Assembly (NCBI RefSeq): GCF_030064675.1
Contig: NZ_CP116413.1
Span: 8,771,501-8,835,500 of the forward strand
Source: Crossiella sp. CA-258035
GTDB taxonomy: Bacteria > Actinomycetota > Actinomycetes > Mycobacteriales > Pseudonocardiaceae
Direction: 5' to 3'
Length of the DNA stretch: 64,000 nucleotides
Part shown: piece by piece, positions 32,211-39,651 of the stretch
How positions within the stretch are numbered: the stretch's first letter is position 1
How the letters are laid out: each line of letters starts with the position of its first letter
The notes under the pieces: model-generated
The model's database searches: none
Told to the model about the DNA's origin: nothing
What the model saw: only the letters and a program-made list of their open reading frames with translations
Translations under genes and position numbers: made by a program

Positions 32211-33005
32211 ATGGCACTCGTGACAACAGGCCACGAAACCGGTGTCACACTTCTGACCTCGGACAAGGTGCGGCTGAACGGGTTACTGCTCGGGCCGCGC
32301 GACCCCTCGGCCAGCCCGACCGCGGTGGTGGTCGCGCACGGTTTCACCAAGCACACCGGTCGGCCGGACGTACGCCGGCTGTTGCGCCGTTTGGCCTTGC
32401 GGCACACCGTGCTGGGCCTCGACCTGCGCGGGCACGGACGCTCCGGCGGGCGGTCCTCGGTGGGGCTGGACGAGCGGCTGGACGTGACCGCGGGCGTGGA
32501 GTTCCTGCGCGGCCTCGGCTATCCGAGGGTGACCACGCTGGGATGCTCCCTCGGCGGGTCGGTGGTGTTGCGCCAGGCGGCGCTGGCCGAGGGCGCGGCC
32601 AAGCCGGACGCGGTGGTCGCGGTCAGCCCGCCCGCGCGCTGGTGGGTGCGCGAGACCAGCAAGATGCGCCGGGTCAACCAGCTGCTGGAGCTGCCCGGCG
32701 GACCGGCCTTCGGCCTGCTGCTCGGGGTCCGGCTCGGGCCGAGGTGGACGCAGGCGCACCCCTCGCCGATCGAGCTGGCGCCGCGGATCGCGCCTGCCCC
32801 GCTGCTGCTGGTGCACGGCACCGCGGACAACTACTTCCCCGTGGCCGATGTCACCGCGATGCACCGGGCCTGCGGGGCGAGCGCGGAGTTGTGGCTGGAA
32901 GAGGGCATGGGGCACGCCGAGTCCTCGCTCACGCCCGCGCTGGTGGACCGGATCCGGGAGTGGCTGGGGGCAACCTCGGAGTCAGTACCCTCGTCTTTGA
33001 GGTAA
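32211..33005 (+). CDS. Alpha/beta hydrolase
   Basis: 264 aa. VVVAHGFTKHTG is the oxyanion strand, LGCSLGGSVVL the nucleophile elbow with Ser, HGTADNYFP the acid, and GMGHAES the catalytic His. Closest in pattern to small serine esterases or dienelactone hydrolase-like enzymes; substrate unknown. ATG 32211 has GGGAGG 9 bases upstream; ATG 32190 is a weaker alternative. Divergent from glnR, 28 bp upstream of the LmeA-like gene. Confidence 0.85.
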   Translation: MALVTTGHETGVTLLTSDKVRLNGLLLGPRDPSASPTAVVVAHGFTKHTGRPDVRRLLRRLALRHTVLGLDLRGHGRSGGRSSVGLDERLDVTAGVEFLRGLGYPRVTTLGCSLGGSVVLRQAALAEGAAKPDAVVAVSPPARWWVRETSKMRRVNQLLELPGGPAFGLLLGVRLGPRWTQAHPSPIELAPRIAPAPLLLVHGTADNYFPVADVTAMHRACGASAELWLEEGMGHAESSLTPALVDRIREWLGATSESVPSSLR

Positions 33006-33033
33006 CTGCCTCCGACATCCGGAACGGGTTCGT

Positions 33034-33846
33034 GTGAAGAAGTTAGCCATCGTCCTGGTCGTGCTCATCGGGCTGCTGGTCGCCGCCGACTTCGGCGCGG
33101 CCGCGGCGGCGGAGTACCAGGTGTCCACCCGGTTGCGCGCCCAGCTCAAGCTGGCCGACGACCCCTCGGTGCGGATCAACGGCTTCCCGTTCCTCTACCA
33201 GGCGCTGGCCGGGGACTACCGCGAGGTCGAGGTCAAGGCCAGCGGGGTGCCGGTGGCCGAGCTGCGCAACGTGGAGGTCGAGGCGACCCTGCGGCACGTG
33301 CGCGCGCCGCTGTCGGAGCTGCTGTCCGGCTCGGCGCAGAACGTGACCATCGACGAGGTCACCGGGCGGGTCAAGCTGCTCGCCGCCGAGGTGGGCAAGC
33401 TGATCAACGTGGCCGACCTGAAGATCGAGCCGGCCAACCAGGACGAGCTGCTGGAGCGCAAGCCCAACGGCGACCCGGTGCAGCCGACCGGCAAGCCGCC
33501 GGTGACCGATGACAAGACCGCGCCGGTGAAGCTGACCGGCAGCACCGACATCGCGGGCACCCGCACCCAGGTCACCGTGGTCGGCGTGCTCTCGCTGGTG
33601 GACAACCAGATCGAGGTCAGCCCCAAGCGCCTGCGGGTGAGCAACGAGACCGGCGAGGTGCCGCTGCCGCCCGCGGTGGACCGGCTGATCCGGCGCGCCT
33701 TCAGCACCCGCATCGACCCCGGCGGCCTGCCGTTCACCGTGGTGCCCACCGGGGTGCGCGCGGAGCACGGGGCCCTGGTGGTGGAGGGCAGCGCGAAGAA
33801 CGTGCAGCTCGGCGGCGCCGCGGTGCCCAACAGGGGCGGGTCGTGA
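33034..33846 (+). CDS. LmeA-like DUF2993 protein
   Basis: 270 aa. An N-terminal signal anchor (residues 1-25) is followed by DUF2993: YQVSTRLRAQLKLADDPSVR, VRINGFPFLYQALAGDYREV, then a repeating beta/alpha pattern. Corresponds by position and domain to mycobacterial Rv0817c (LmeA), needed for mannan elongation in lipomannan/lipoarabinomannan. The linker at residues about 140-170 (KPNGDPVQPTGKPPVTDDK) is an unstructured insertion. Start GTG 33034; stop overlaps the thioredoxin GTG (GTGA). Confidence 0.82.
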   Translation: MKKLAIVLVVLIGLLVAADFGAAAAAEYQVSTRLRAQLKLADDPSVRINGFPFLYQALAGDYREVEVKASGVPVAELRNVEVEATLRHVRAPLSELLSGSAQNVTIDEVTGRVKLLAAEVGKLINVADLKIEPANQDELLERKPNGDPVQPTGKPPVTDDKTAPVKLTGSTDIAGTRTQVTVVGVLSLVDNQIEVSPKRLRVSNETGEVPLPPAVDRLIRRAFSTRIDPGGLPFTVVPTGVRAEHGALVVEGSAKNVQLGGAAVPNRGGS

Positions 33847-34256
33847 CCCAGGTGTGGGTGGTCCTGGGCGTGCTGGCGCTGACCGGCGCGCTGGGCCTGC
33901 TGTACCGCTGGCGGAACGGGAAGGTGCGCACGTCGGTGCCCGGCACGGAGTTGCCTGAAGAGATCCGGGGCGTGCTGGCCCCCGCCCCGGCGATCACGCT
34001 GGTGCAGCTGTCCACCACCTTCTGCGCACCATGCCGGCACACCAAGGTGCTGCTCGGCGACGTGGTCCGGCAGGAGCCGAGGCTGCACCACGTGGAGCTG
34101 GACGTGACCGAGCGACCCGAGCTGGCCGAGCGGCTGAAGGTCATGCGCACCCCCACGACGCTGGTGGTGGACGCCAACGAGCGGGAGCTGTTCCGCATCT
34201 CGGGACTCCCGAAGCGGGACGAGCTGCTCAACGCGCTGCGCCCTTTGCTCGACTAG
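33843..34256 (+). CDS. Membrane-anchored thioredoxin-family protein
   Basis: 137 aa. One N-terminal TM (residues 3-22) and a thioredoxin domain with active site C61-A-P-C64 in TTFCAPCRHTK and the cis-Pro loop VMRTPTTL. The redox site is CAPC rather than CGPC, suggesting a more oxidising potential. Corresponds to Rv0816c (thiX). Coupled to the LmeA-like gene by a 4-bp overlap. The tail faces either side of the membrane; topology not determined. Confidence 0.85.
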   Translation: MTQVWVVLGVLALTGALGLLYRWRNGKVRTSVPGTELPEEIRGVLAPAPAITLVQLSTTFCAPCRHTKVLLGDVVRQEPRLHHVELDVTERPELAERLKVMRTPTTLVVDANERELFRISGLPKRDELLNALRPLLD

Positions 34257-34299
34257 TCCCATTCAGTGGACGCCTCTCCCGCAGGGCGGGCGGCGCGAG

Positions 34300-34305
34300 T
34301 AGCCT
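34300..34305 (+). promoter_or_regulatory. -10 element for a leaderless cysteine leader peptide
   Basis: TAGCCT sits 7 nt before GTG 34313, so transcription is predicted to start at the first base of the leader peptide. No convincing -35 was seen. Confidence 0.5.
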
Positions 34306-34312
34306 GCGAGTT

Positions 34313-34387
34313 GTGTACGTGCTGCTTACTCAACGTCGCGCGGTGGACAACTGCCGCGTGGGCAGCAGCCTGTGTCGGTTCAGCTGA
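34313..34387 (+). CDS. Cysteine leader peptide (24 aa), attenuator sORF
   Basis: A 24-residue open frame with GTG start and TGA stop: VYVLLTQRRAVDNCRVGSSLCRFS. The RRAVDxCRV...LCR pattern is the one seen in short leader peptides upstream of sulfur genes in actinobacteria. Mycobacterial relatives of such sORFs upstream of cysA2 are leaderless, Cys-rich and act as cysteine-responsive attenuators. Here Cys codons are at positions 14 and 21, and the next genes encode DUF4395, a CysA2-type sulfurtransferase and DUF1416. Ribosome stalling at the Cys codons could alter the downstream hairpin next to the Shine-Dalgarno of 34491. Confidence 0.7.
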   Translation: MYVLLTQRRAVDNCRVGSSLCRFS

Positions 34388-34450
34388 CTTCGGCGGTGTA
34401 GATCCGGCTTGCCCGCTGCGCCTGGTGCGCGGATGTGCCGATAACCGCCA

Positions 34451-34484
34451 CTGACGGACTCACCCGTGTCCCACCGTCAGGAGG
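34451..34484 (+). promoter_or_regulatory. Hairpin abutting the Shine-Dalgarno of the sulfur operon
   Basis: CTGACGG (34451-34457) pairs with CCGTCAG (34474-34480). The 3' arm shares its last two bases with AGGAGG (34479-34484), the ribosome-binding site of the gene at 34491. Folding could hinder initiation, and translation of the upstream leader could change which structure forms. Proposed from sequence only. Confidence 0.4.
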
Positions 34485-34490
34485 TCCCCC

Positions 34491-34922
34491 ATGGCCGGCG
34501 ATGTTCCCGTTGACCCCAGAGGCCCGCGCTTCACCGCGTGGATGACCAGCCTTGTGCTGGTGATCGTGCTGCTCACCGGGGTCTGGCAGCTGCTTGCCGC
34601 GCAGACCGTGATCTTCGCGATGTGCGCGTTCATCGGGCTGCGCCTCAACCCCTACGGCCAGCTCTTCCGCAAGGCGGTCCGGCCGAGGCTGAAGCCGACC
34701 AGCGAGCGGGAGGCGCCGGAGCCGCTGCGCTTCGCCCAGGGCGTCGGTTTCGTCTTCGCGTTGGTCGGCACGATCGGCTACGCGTCGGGGCTGACCACGC
34801 TCGGGGTGGTGGCGACCGCGGCCGCGCTGGTGGCCGCGCTGCTCAACGCCGCGTTCGGGCTCTGCCTGGGGTGCGAGATGTACCTGCTCATCCGCCGGTT
34901 CTCGCCGGCCAAGAGCGCCTAG
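34491..34922 (+). CDS. DUF4395 membrane protein
   Basis: 143 aa with about four TM helices (residues 18-40, 40-58, 84-110, 112-130). DPRGPRFTAWMTSLVLVIV and FGLCLGCEMYLLIRRF (CxxC) match DUF4395, a family recurrently linked to sulfurtransferases and thioredoxins. The CxxC facing the membrane could take part in sulfur relay or thiosulfate entry; inferred from context. Strong AGGAGG upstream. Confidence 0.82.
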   Translation: MAGDVPVDPRGPRFTAWMTSLVLVIVLLTGVWQLLAAQTVIFAMCAFIGLRLNPYGQLFRKAVRPRLKPTSEREAPEPLRFAQGVGFVFALVGTIGYASGLTTLGVVATAAALVAALLNAAFGLCLGCEMYLLIRRFSPAKSA

Positions 34923-34964
34923 ATCGTCCACAGTAGACAGACACAGAACTGAGGAGCCGCGTCA

Positions 34965-35804
34965 ATGAGCCGCGAGAACGTCCTGGTATCGGCCGCGTGG
35001 GTCGAAGAGAACCTCGACGCCCCCGGCGTCGTGTTCGCCGAGGTGGACGAGGACACCACAGCGTACGAGGGGGGTCACATCCCCGGTGCGGTCCGGATCG
35101 ACTGGAAGACCGAGCTCCAGGACCAGGTCCGTCGTGACTTCGTCGACCGCGTGGGCTTCGAGAAGCTGTTGTCCGCCAAGGGCATCGGCAACGACGACAC
35201 GGTCATCCTCTACGGCGGCAACAACAACTGGTTCGCCGCCTACGCCTACTGGTACTTCAAGCTGTACGGGCACGACAACGTCAAGCTGCTCGACGGCGGC
35301 CGCAAGAAGTGGGAGCTGGACGGCCGCCCGCTGACCAAGGACCCGGTGTCCCGCCCGGCCACCGAGTACAAGGCGAAGGAGCAGGACCTGTCCATCCGTG
35401 CCTTCCGGGACGAGGTCGTGGCCGCGATCAACGCCAAGAACCTGGTCGACGTGCGCTCCCCTGACGAGTTCTCCGGCAAGCTGCTCGCGCCCGCGCACCT
35501 CCCGCAGGAGCAGGCGCAGCGCGGCGGGCACATCCCCAGCGCGATCAACGTGCCGTGGAGCAAGGCGGCCAACGAGGACGGCACCTTCCGCTCCGACGAG
35601 GAGCTGACCGAGATCTACGGCGCGGCCGGCCTGGACGGTGGCAAGTCCACCATCGCCTACTGCCGCATCGGCGAGCGCTCCTCGCACACCTGGTTCGTGC
35701 TGCGCGAACTGCTGGGCCACAGCGATGTGAAGAACTACGACGGATCGTGGACCGAGTACGGCTCGCTGGTCGGCGTGCCGATCGAGACCGGCGCCGGAAA
35801 GTAG
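34965..35804 (+). CDS. Thiosulfate sulfurtransferase (CysA2-type rhodanese)
   Basis: 279 aa, two rhodanese domains. The second carries the catalytic Cys233 in CRIGERSSHTWF. The first has GGHIPGAVRIDW with no Cys, as usual for inactive N-terminal domains. Transfers sulfane sulfur from thiosulfate to an acceptor. The pairing with DUF1416 matches mycobacterial cysA2-sseC2 (Rv0815c-Rv0814c). Likely under the cysteine-leader control upstream. Confidence 0.93.
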   Translation: MSRENVLVSAAWVEENLDAPGVVFAEVDEDTTAYEGGHIPGAVRIDWKTELQDQVRRDFVDRVGFEKLLSAKGIGNDDTVILYGGNNNWFAAYAYWYFKLYGHDNVKLLDGGRKKWELDGRPLTKDPVSRPATEYKAKEQDLSIRAFRDEVVAAINAKNLVDVRSPDEFSGKLLAPAHLPQEQAQRGGHIPSAINVPWSKAANEDGTFRSDEELTEIYGAAGLDGGKSTIAYCRIGERSSHTWFVLRELLGHSDVKNYDGSWTEYGSLVGVPIETGAGK

Positions 35805-35815
35805 AGGGAGACAAC

Positions 35816-36124
35816 ATGAGTGACGGTTGCGGCGCTCCGGTCCAGGGCAGCGTACTGCCCGCGGGTGTGGACGCGGAGAAGGAGATCGTGGTGACCGGCA
35901 AGGTCACCTCGGCTGGGTCGCCGGTCGGCGGCGCGTTCGTCCGGCTGCTGGACGCCAGCGGCGAGTTCACCGCCGAGGTGGTCTCCTCGCCAGAGGGCGA
36001 CTTCCGGTTCTTCGCCGCGCCCGGCGACTGGACCGTGCGGGCGCTGCACCGCACCGGCACCGGTCAGGCCGAGGTGCGGGCGAGCGGGCCAGGGCTGCAC
36101 AGCCTTGAGGTCGCGGTGGCCTGA
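35816..36124 (+). CDS. DUF1416 protein (SseC-like)
   Basis: 102 aa. MSDGCGAPVQGSVLPAGVD, then a beta-rich carboxypeptidase-regulatory-like fold (VTGKVTSAGSPVGGAFVRLL). Corresponds to mycobacterial SseC2 (Rv0814c), always found beside the sulfurtransferase. The Cys5 close to the N-terminus is conserved in the family and may accept sulfur. AGGGAGAC precedes the ATG; a rho-independent terminator follows. Confidence 0.88.
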   Translation: MSDGCGAPVQGSVLPAGVDAEKEIVVTGKVTSAGSPVGGAFVRLLDASGEFTAEVVSSPEGDFRFFAAPGDWTVRALHRTGTGQAEVRASGPGLHSLEVAVA

Positions 36125-36139
36125 CAGACGTCTGGACGT

Positions 36140-36184
36140 GGTCCCGGTTGCCCCGGCACAGGGGTGATCGGGACCGCTTTTTTT
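36140..36184 (+). terminator. Terminator after the sulfur operon
   Basis: Outer stem GGTCCCG (36140-36146) / CGGGACC (36169-36175) with an inner CCCC/GGGG pairing, followed by seven T residues (36178-36184). A strong rho-independent terminator, rare in so GC-rich a genome. Confidence 0.85.
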
Positions 36185-36289
36185 GGCCGGAATGACGGCA
36201 ACCGGTTCCGCGCGCCGAGCGTGTTGAGGGAGGAACGCGCCAGGAATGGCCTGGCGACAAACTCGGGGAATTCCACAGGGGGAATTGTC

Positions 36290-36901
36290 ATGCGTAAGTG
36301 GGCTGCACGCGGAATGGTCCTTGCCATGCTGGCACTGGGGACCATCGGCTTGAGCTCGACCGTCGGCGCGACCACCGCGTCGGCTTGTGCCAGCCAGGAG
36401 GGCTCTTCGGCGTTCGCGGCCACGTTGCCGCAGGTGAACCAGGGTCAGCGGGGTGCTGAGGTGCGGGGGATGCAGCTCGCGCTCAAGGACAGGGGATATG
36501 CACTGACCGGCACCGGCTTCTACGGCGAGAGCACGCTGACCGCGGTCAAGGACTTCCAGCGCAGGAACGGGATCAACGACAGCGGCATTGTCGGCTCGAA
36601 GACCTGGCAGGCCCTGGTCGGCCGGATGCCGCTGCATTCCACCTACGCCGGCGAACCGCCTGCCACGGTGTTCCAGCCGGGCGGTCGCTACCCGGACGAC
36701 ATGTTCTTCCTCATCAATGCGCTGAACCGGGTCAACGGTGAGTCGGTCGGCGAGTTCCCGGAGTTCTACGACGCCGGGACGCAGGCGAAGGTGCGGGAGT
36801 TCCAGCGCACGGTCGGCCTGGCGGATGACGCCGTGGTGAACGCCCCGACCTGGCGGGCGCTCTACACCACCTTCCGCGTCGCGGGCCGCTCCGGCTGCTG
36901 A
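36290..36901 (+). CDS. Secreted peptidoglycan-binding protein
   Basis: 203 aa. A Sec signal peptide (MRKWAARGMVLAMLALGTIG... to about residue 32) is followed by a PG_binding_1 domain (VNQGQRGAEVRGMQLALKDR, ESTLTAVKDFQRRNG) and a second divergent copy (residues about 135-195, TQAKVREFQRTVGLADDAVV). No catalytic domain is seen. Probably a wall-bound accessory. ATG 36290 has GGGGGAATT upstream. The region between the terminator and this gene holds its promoter; nothing else was recognised. Confidence 0.85.
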   Translation: MRKWAARGMVLAMLALGTIGLSSTVGATTASACASQEGSSAFAATLPQVNQGQRGAEVRGMQLALKDRGYALTGTGFYGESTLTAVKDFQRRNGINDSGIVGSKTWQALVGRMPLHSTYAGEPPATVFQPGGRYPDDMFFLINALNRVNGESVGEFPEFYDAGTQAKVREFQRTVGLADDAVVNAPTWRALYTTFRVAGRSGC

Positions 36902-36961
36902 TCCGCTATAACGCTCATCACGGCCGGGGTGGCGGGGCGGGTGCCCCGCTGCCCCGGCCGT

Positions 36962-36967
36962 TATGCT
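36962..36967 (+). promoter_or_regulatory. -10 element for the small membrane peptide
   Basis: TATGCT lies 8 nt before GTG 36976, consistent with a leaderless transcript. Confidence 0.45.
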
Positions 36968-36975
36968 GCCTCGTT

Positions 36976-37074
36976 GTGGAAATCTTCTTCACCGGCCTGC
37001 TCGTGGCGGCCAGCCTGGTGATCACCTGGTTCGCCGTGTACGTGGTGTACCGGCTGTACTCCGACCAGCGCTGA
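36976..37074 (+). CDS. Conserved-type small membrane peptide (32 aa)
   Basis: 32 residues: VEIFFTGLLVAASLVITW opens it, followed by FAVYVVYRLYSDQR. One TM helix spans residues 4-25 with a positively charged, Tyr-rich C-terminal tail predicted inside. GTG start, probably leaderless, ending 3 bp before the nitrobindin-like gene, so the two are probably co-transcribed. It is short enough to be missed by automatic annotation. No family name is recognised and no function is assigned. Confidence 0.65.
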   Translation: MEIFFTGLLVAASLVITWFAVYVVYRLYSDQR

Positions 37075-37077
37075 GCC

Positions 37078-37719
37078 ATGACGGACCCGACCACGCCCCA
37101 GCCGGGCAGCGGTGACGCGGCGATCCAGGCCGCCGAGCAGCGGGCTGCCGCGACCCGCGACCGCAACCTGCCCCAGTTCGCCGACCTGCCGGTCGCCGAG
37201 GACACCGCGAACCTGCGGCTCGGCCCCAACCTGAACGACCAGCTGCTCGCCCTGCTGCCCCTGGTCGGGGTCTGGCGCGGCGAGGGCGAGGTGGCCTACA
37301 GCTCGCTGGAGGGCGGCCCGTACCGCTTCGGCCAGCAGATCACCTTCGCGCACGACGGCAGGCCGTTCCTGTACTACGAGTCCCGGTCCTGGCTGCTCAA
37401 CCCGGACGGCAGCGTGCTGCGCCCGGCCGCCCGCGAGGTGGGCTGGTGGCGGTTGCAGGCCGACGACACCATCGAGGTCCTGCTCGCGCACGCGACCGGG
37501 ATCATGGAGATGTACTACGGCAAGCCGCGCAACCAGACCTCCTGGGAGATCGCCACGGACGCCATCGTGCGCACCGCGGGCGCCAAGGAGGTCACCGCGA
37601 GCCAGCGGCTCTACGGCATCGTCGAGGGCGGCGACCTGGCCTACGTGGACGAGCGGGCCATGGTCGGTGAAGCGATGCAGCCCCACCTGTCAGCTCGGCT
37701 GACCCGTATCGCTGGTTGA
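37078..37719 (+). CDS. Nitrobindin-like (THAP4/FABP-like) heme-binding protein
   Basis: 213 aa. GVWRGEGEV is the GxWxGxG N-terminal motif of the nitrobindin ten-stranded barrel and QPHLSARLTRI contains the conserved His that ligates heme in this family. An extra 45-residue hydrophilic N-terminus precedes the barrel. Nitrobindins bind ferric heme and scavenge NO or peroxynitrite. Corresponds to Rv0813c. The stop overlaps the next ATG. Confidence 0.85.
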   Translation: MTDPTTPQPGSGDAAIQAAEQRAAATRDRNLPQFADLPVAEDTANLRLGPNLNDQLLALLPLVGVWRGEGEVAYSSLEGGPYRFGQQITFAHDGRPFLYYESRSWLLNPDGSVLRPAAREVGWWRLQADDTIEVLLAHATGIMEMYYGKPRNQTSWEIATDAIVRTAGAKEVTASQRLYGIVEGGDLAYVDERAMVGEAMQPHLSARLTRIAG

Positions 37720-38330
37720 TGCGGGTCTTGCCCTGCGGGGCGGACGCCGTGCTGGTCGAGCTGGACTCGGCCGAGCAGGTGCAGGCCGTGCACGCCCGGC
37801 TGCGCGCCGCGGACCTGCCCGAGGTGGTCGAGCTGGTGCCGGCGGCGCGGACCGTGCTCATCGAGGTGCGCCCGGGTTCGGACGGCCTGGCCGCGGTCCG
37901 CGAGCTGCTCGGCTGGGTGGACCCGAGCGAGCCGCCCGCGATCGGCCGGGAGGTCGTGCTGCCGGTGGTCTACGACGGCCCCGACCTGGACCTGGTGGCG
38001 CGCACCGCGGGGCTGAGCACCGGCGAGGTGGTCGAGCTGCACACCGGAGCGCTCTACACGGTCGCCTTCTGCGGGTTCGCGCCCGGTTTCGGCTACCTGA
38101 CCGGCCTGCCGGAGCCGCTGCGCCAGCCCAGGCTGGACTCGCCGCGGGAGCGGGTGCCCGCCGGGTCGGTCGGCCTGGCCGGGGAGTACACCGGGGCCTA
38201 TCCGCGCTCCTCGCCCGGCGGGTGGCGGCTGATCGGGCGGACCACGGCGACGCTGTTCGACGTCGACCGCGATCCGCCCGCGCTGCTCGCCCCCGGCGAC
38301 CGGGTGCGCTTCGCGGCTCAGTCCCGGTAG
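37719..38330 (+). CDS. PxpB/KipI-like 5-oxoprolinase subunit B (solitary)
   Basis: 203 aa. Matches allophanate hydrolase subunit 1/KipI: MRVLPCGADAVLVEL start, and FCGFAPGFGYLTGLP with PRLDSPRERVPAGSVGLAG, the cyclophilin-like active region. PxpB normally works with PxpC (and PxpA) to hydrolyse 5-oxoproline. Neither partner is adjacent, so it may act with a distant partner or have another role. ATG 37719 overlaps the previous stop. Its 3' end overlaps the convergent PabC-like gene by 13 bp. Confidence 0.82.
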   Translation: MRVLPCGADAVLVELDSAEQVQAVHARLRAADLPEVVELVPAARTVLIEVRPGSDGLAAVRELLGWVDPSEPPAIGREVVLPVVYDGPDLDLVARTAGLSTGEVVELHTGALYTVAFCGFAPGFGYLTGLPEPLRQPRLDSPRERVPAGSVGLAGEYTGAYPRSSPGGWRLIGRTTATLFDVDRDPPALLAPGDRVRFAAQSR

Positions 38331-39169
38331 TTCGACTCGTACAGCTCGCTCAGCTCCGCGTGCAGCTCGGCGCTGGCCGCCACCGGCTGGCCGTTGAGCG
38401 AGCGGACCTGGGTGACCCGGCGCACGCTGGAGAGGAACCACAGCCCGTCCGCGCTGGTCAACTCCTCGGCCTGGATCGGCTCGATGACGGTCTGCCAGCC
38501 GGCCTTCTCCGCCGCGCGGAACAGCGCGGCCTGGGTGGTGCCGGGCAGGATGCCGATCACCGGCGGGGTGGTGCGCAGGGTGCGGCCGTTGGCCACCACC
38601 AGGTTCGCGGTCGGGCCCTCCAGCACGCTGCCGTCGCTCGCGGTGAAGATCACCTCGTCCGCGCCGTTGGCCTCGGCGTAGCGGATCGCGGCCATGTTCA
38701 CCGCGTAGGACAGCGACTTGGCGCCCAGCAGCAGCCAGGGCGAGCGCTCGGCCTCGGCCGGGTCGAAGCCGCGGGCCAGGGTCAGCGCGGACACCCCGTC
38801 CCGGCGGCGGCGCACCACGCCCTCGCCGATCTGGAGCCCCATCCCGTACGCGGTGGTGCCCTCGCCGAACTCCGGGCCGCGGCTGTAGACCAGCTTCAGC
38901 GCCATCTCCGGGTTGACTGACCAGTCCCAGGCGTCGATGACCGCCTTGGCACAGCGCTCCCACTGGGCCGCGTCCGGCTCCGGCAGGTCCAGCATGTGCG
39001 CCGAGCGGGCCAGCCGGTCCAGGTGCGGACCCAGCTCGCGGGGCTTGCCGTCGACCACCAGCACGGTTTCGAAGACACCGTCGCCGCGCAGGATGCCAAG
39101 ATCATCCGCTCGCAGCACGGGGGCGTCCGGGTCGAGGATGGTTCCGTCCAGAGATGCCAGCACGCGCAT
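38318..39169 (-). CDS. Class IV aminotransferase (PabC-like)
   Basis: 283 aa. PLP fold-type IV: LGILRGDGVFETVLV, LKLVYSRGPEFG, AKSLSYAVNMAAIRYAE with the Schiff-base Lys, and SDGSVLEGPTANLVV. This matches aminodeoxychorismate lyase or branched-chain/D-amino-acid aminotransferase relatives. Corresponds to Rv0812. With no pabA/pabB neighbours the exact reaction is open; 4-amino-4-deoxychorismate lyase for folate is the leading option. Start ATG 39169, divergent from the Fur gene. Confidence 0.85.
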   Translation of the reverse strand: MRVLASLDGTILDPDAPVLRADDLGILRGDGVFETVLVVDGKPRELGPHLDRLARSAHMLDLPEPDAAQWERCAKAVIDAWDWSVNPEMALKLVYSRGPEFGEGTTAYGMGLQIGEGVVRRRRDGVSALTLARGFDPAEAERSPWLLLGAKSLSYAVNMAAIRYAEANGADEVIFTASDGSVLEGPTANLVVANGRTLRTTPPVIGILPGTTQAALFRAAEKAGWQTVIEPIQAEELTSADGLWFLSSVRRVTQVRSLNGQPVAASAELHAELSELYESNYRD

Positions 39170-39199
39170 GCTCAGCAGCGTAGACCCGCCCGGAGTGCT

Positions 39200-39205
39200 T
39201 AGGAT
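39200..39205 (+). promoter_or_regulatory. -10 element of the Fur-family gene
   Basis: TAGGAT lies 7 nt before GTG 39213, predicting a leaderless transcript. Confidence 0.45.
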
Positions 39206-39212
39206 CACGGGT

Positions 39213-39641
39213 GTGGACAGTGCGCCGGAGGCCCTTCGCCGGACCTTGCATGAGCGCGGCATGCGGATGACGCCGCAGCGCCAGCTGGTGCTGGACGCGA
39301 TCAACGAGCTGGCGCACGCCACGCCGGAGCAGATCTGCGCGCACGTGCGGCGGATCACACCCACGGTGAACATAACCACGGTCTACCGGACGTTGGAACT
39401 GCTGGAGCGGCTCGGCGTGGTCCGGCACACCCACCTCGGCCACGGCGCGCCGGTCTACTCCCTGGACGAACACGAGCACGTGCACCTGGTCTGCCACCGC
39501 TGCGGCGAGGTGGACGAGGTCCCCTGTGAGGCGCTGGCCGACCTGGGGCGGGCGTTGCGGGCGGCGAAGAACTTCCGCCTGGACCCGAGCCACCTCGCGC
39601 TTTCGGGAGTGTGCGGGCAGTGTGGGGCGAAAGAGAGCTGA
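39213..39641 (+). CDS. Fur-family metalloregulator
   Basis: 142 aa. N-terminal winged helix (MRMTPQRQLVLDAI, then NITTVYRTLELLERLGVV) and C-terminal dimer domain with the HEHVHLVCHRCGEV regulatory His cluster and two CxxC pairs (CHRC, CGQC) for structural zinc. Metal specificity (Fe, Zn, Mn or peroxide-sensing) cannot be read from these residues alone. Lies 10 bp before ygfZ, suggesting an operon. Confidence 0.87.
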   Translation: MDSAPEALRRTLHERGMRMTPQRQLVLDAINELAHATPEQICAHVRRITPTVNITTVYRTLELLERLGVVRHTHLGHGAPVYSLDEHEHVHLVCHRCGEVDEVPCEALADLGRALRAAKNFRLDPSHLALSGVCGQCGAKES

Positions 39642-39651
39642 GGGAGACATC

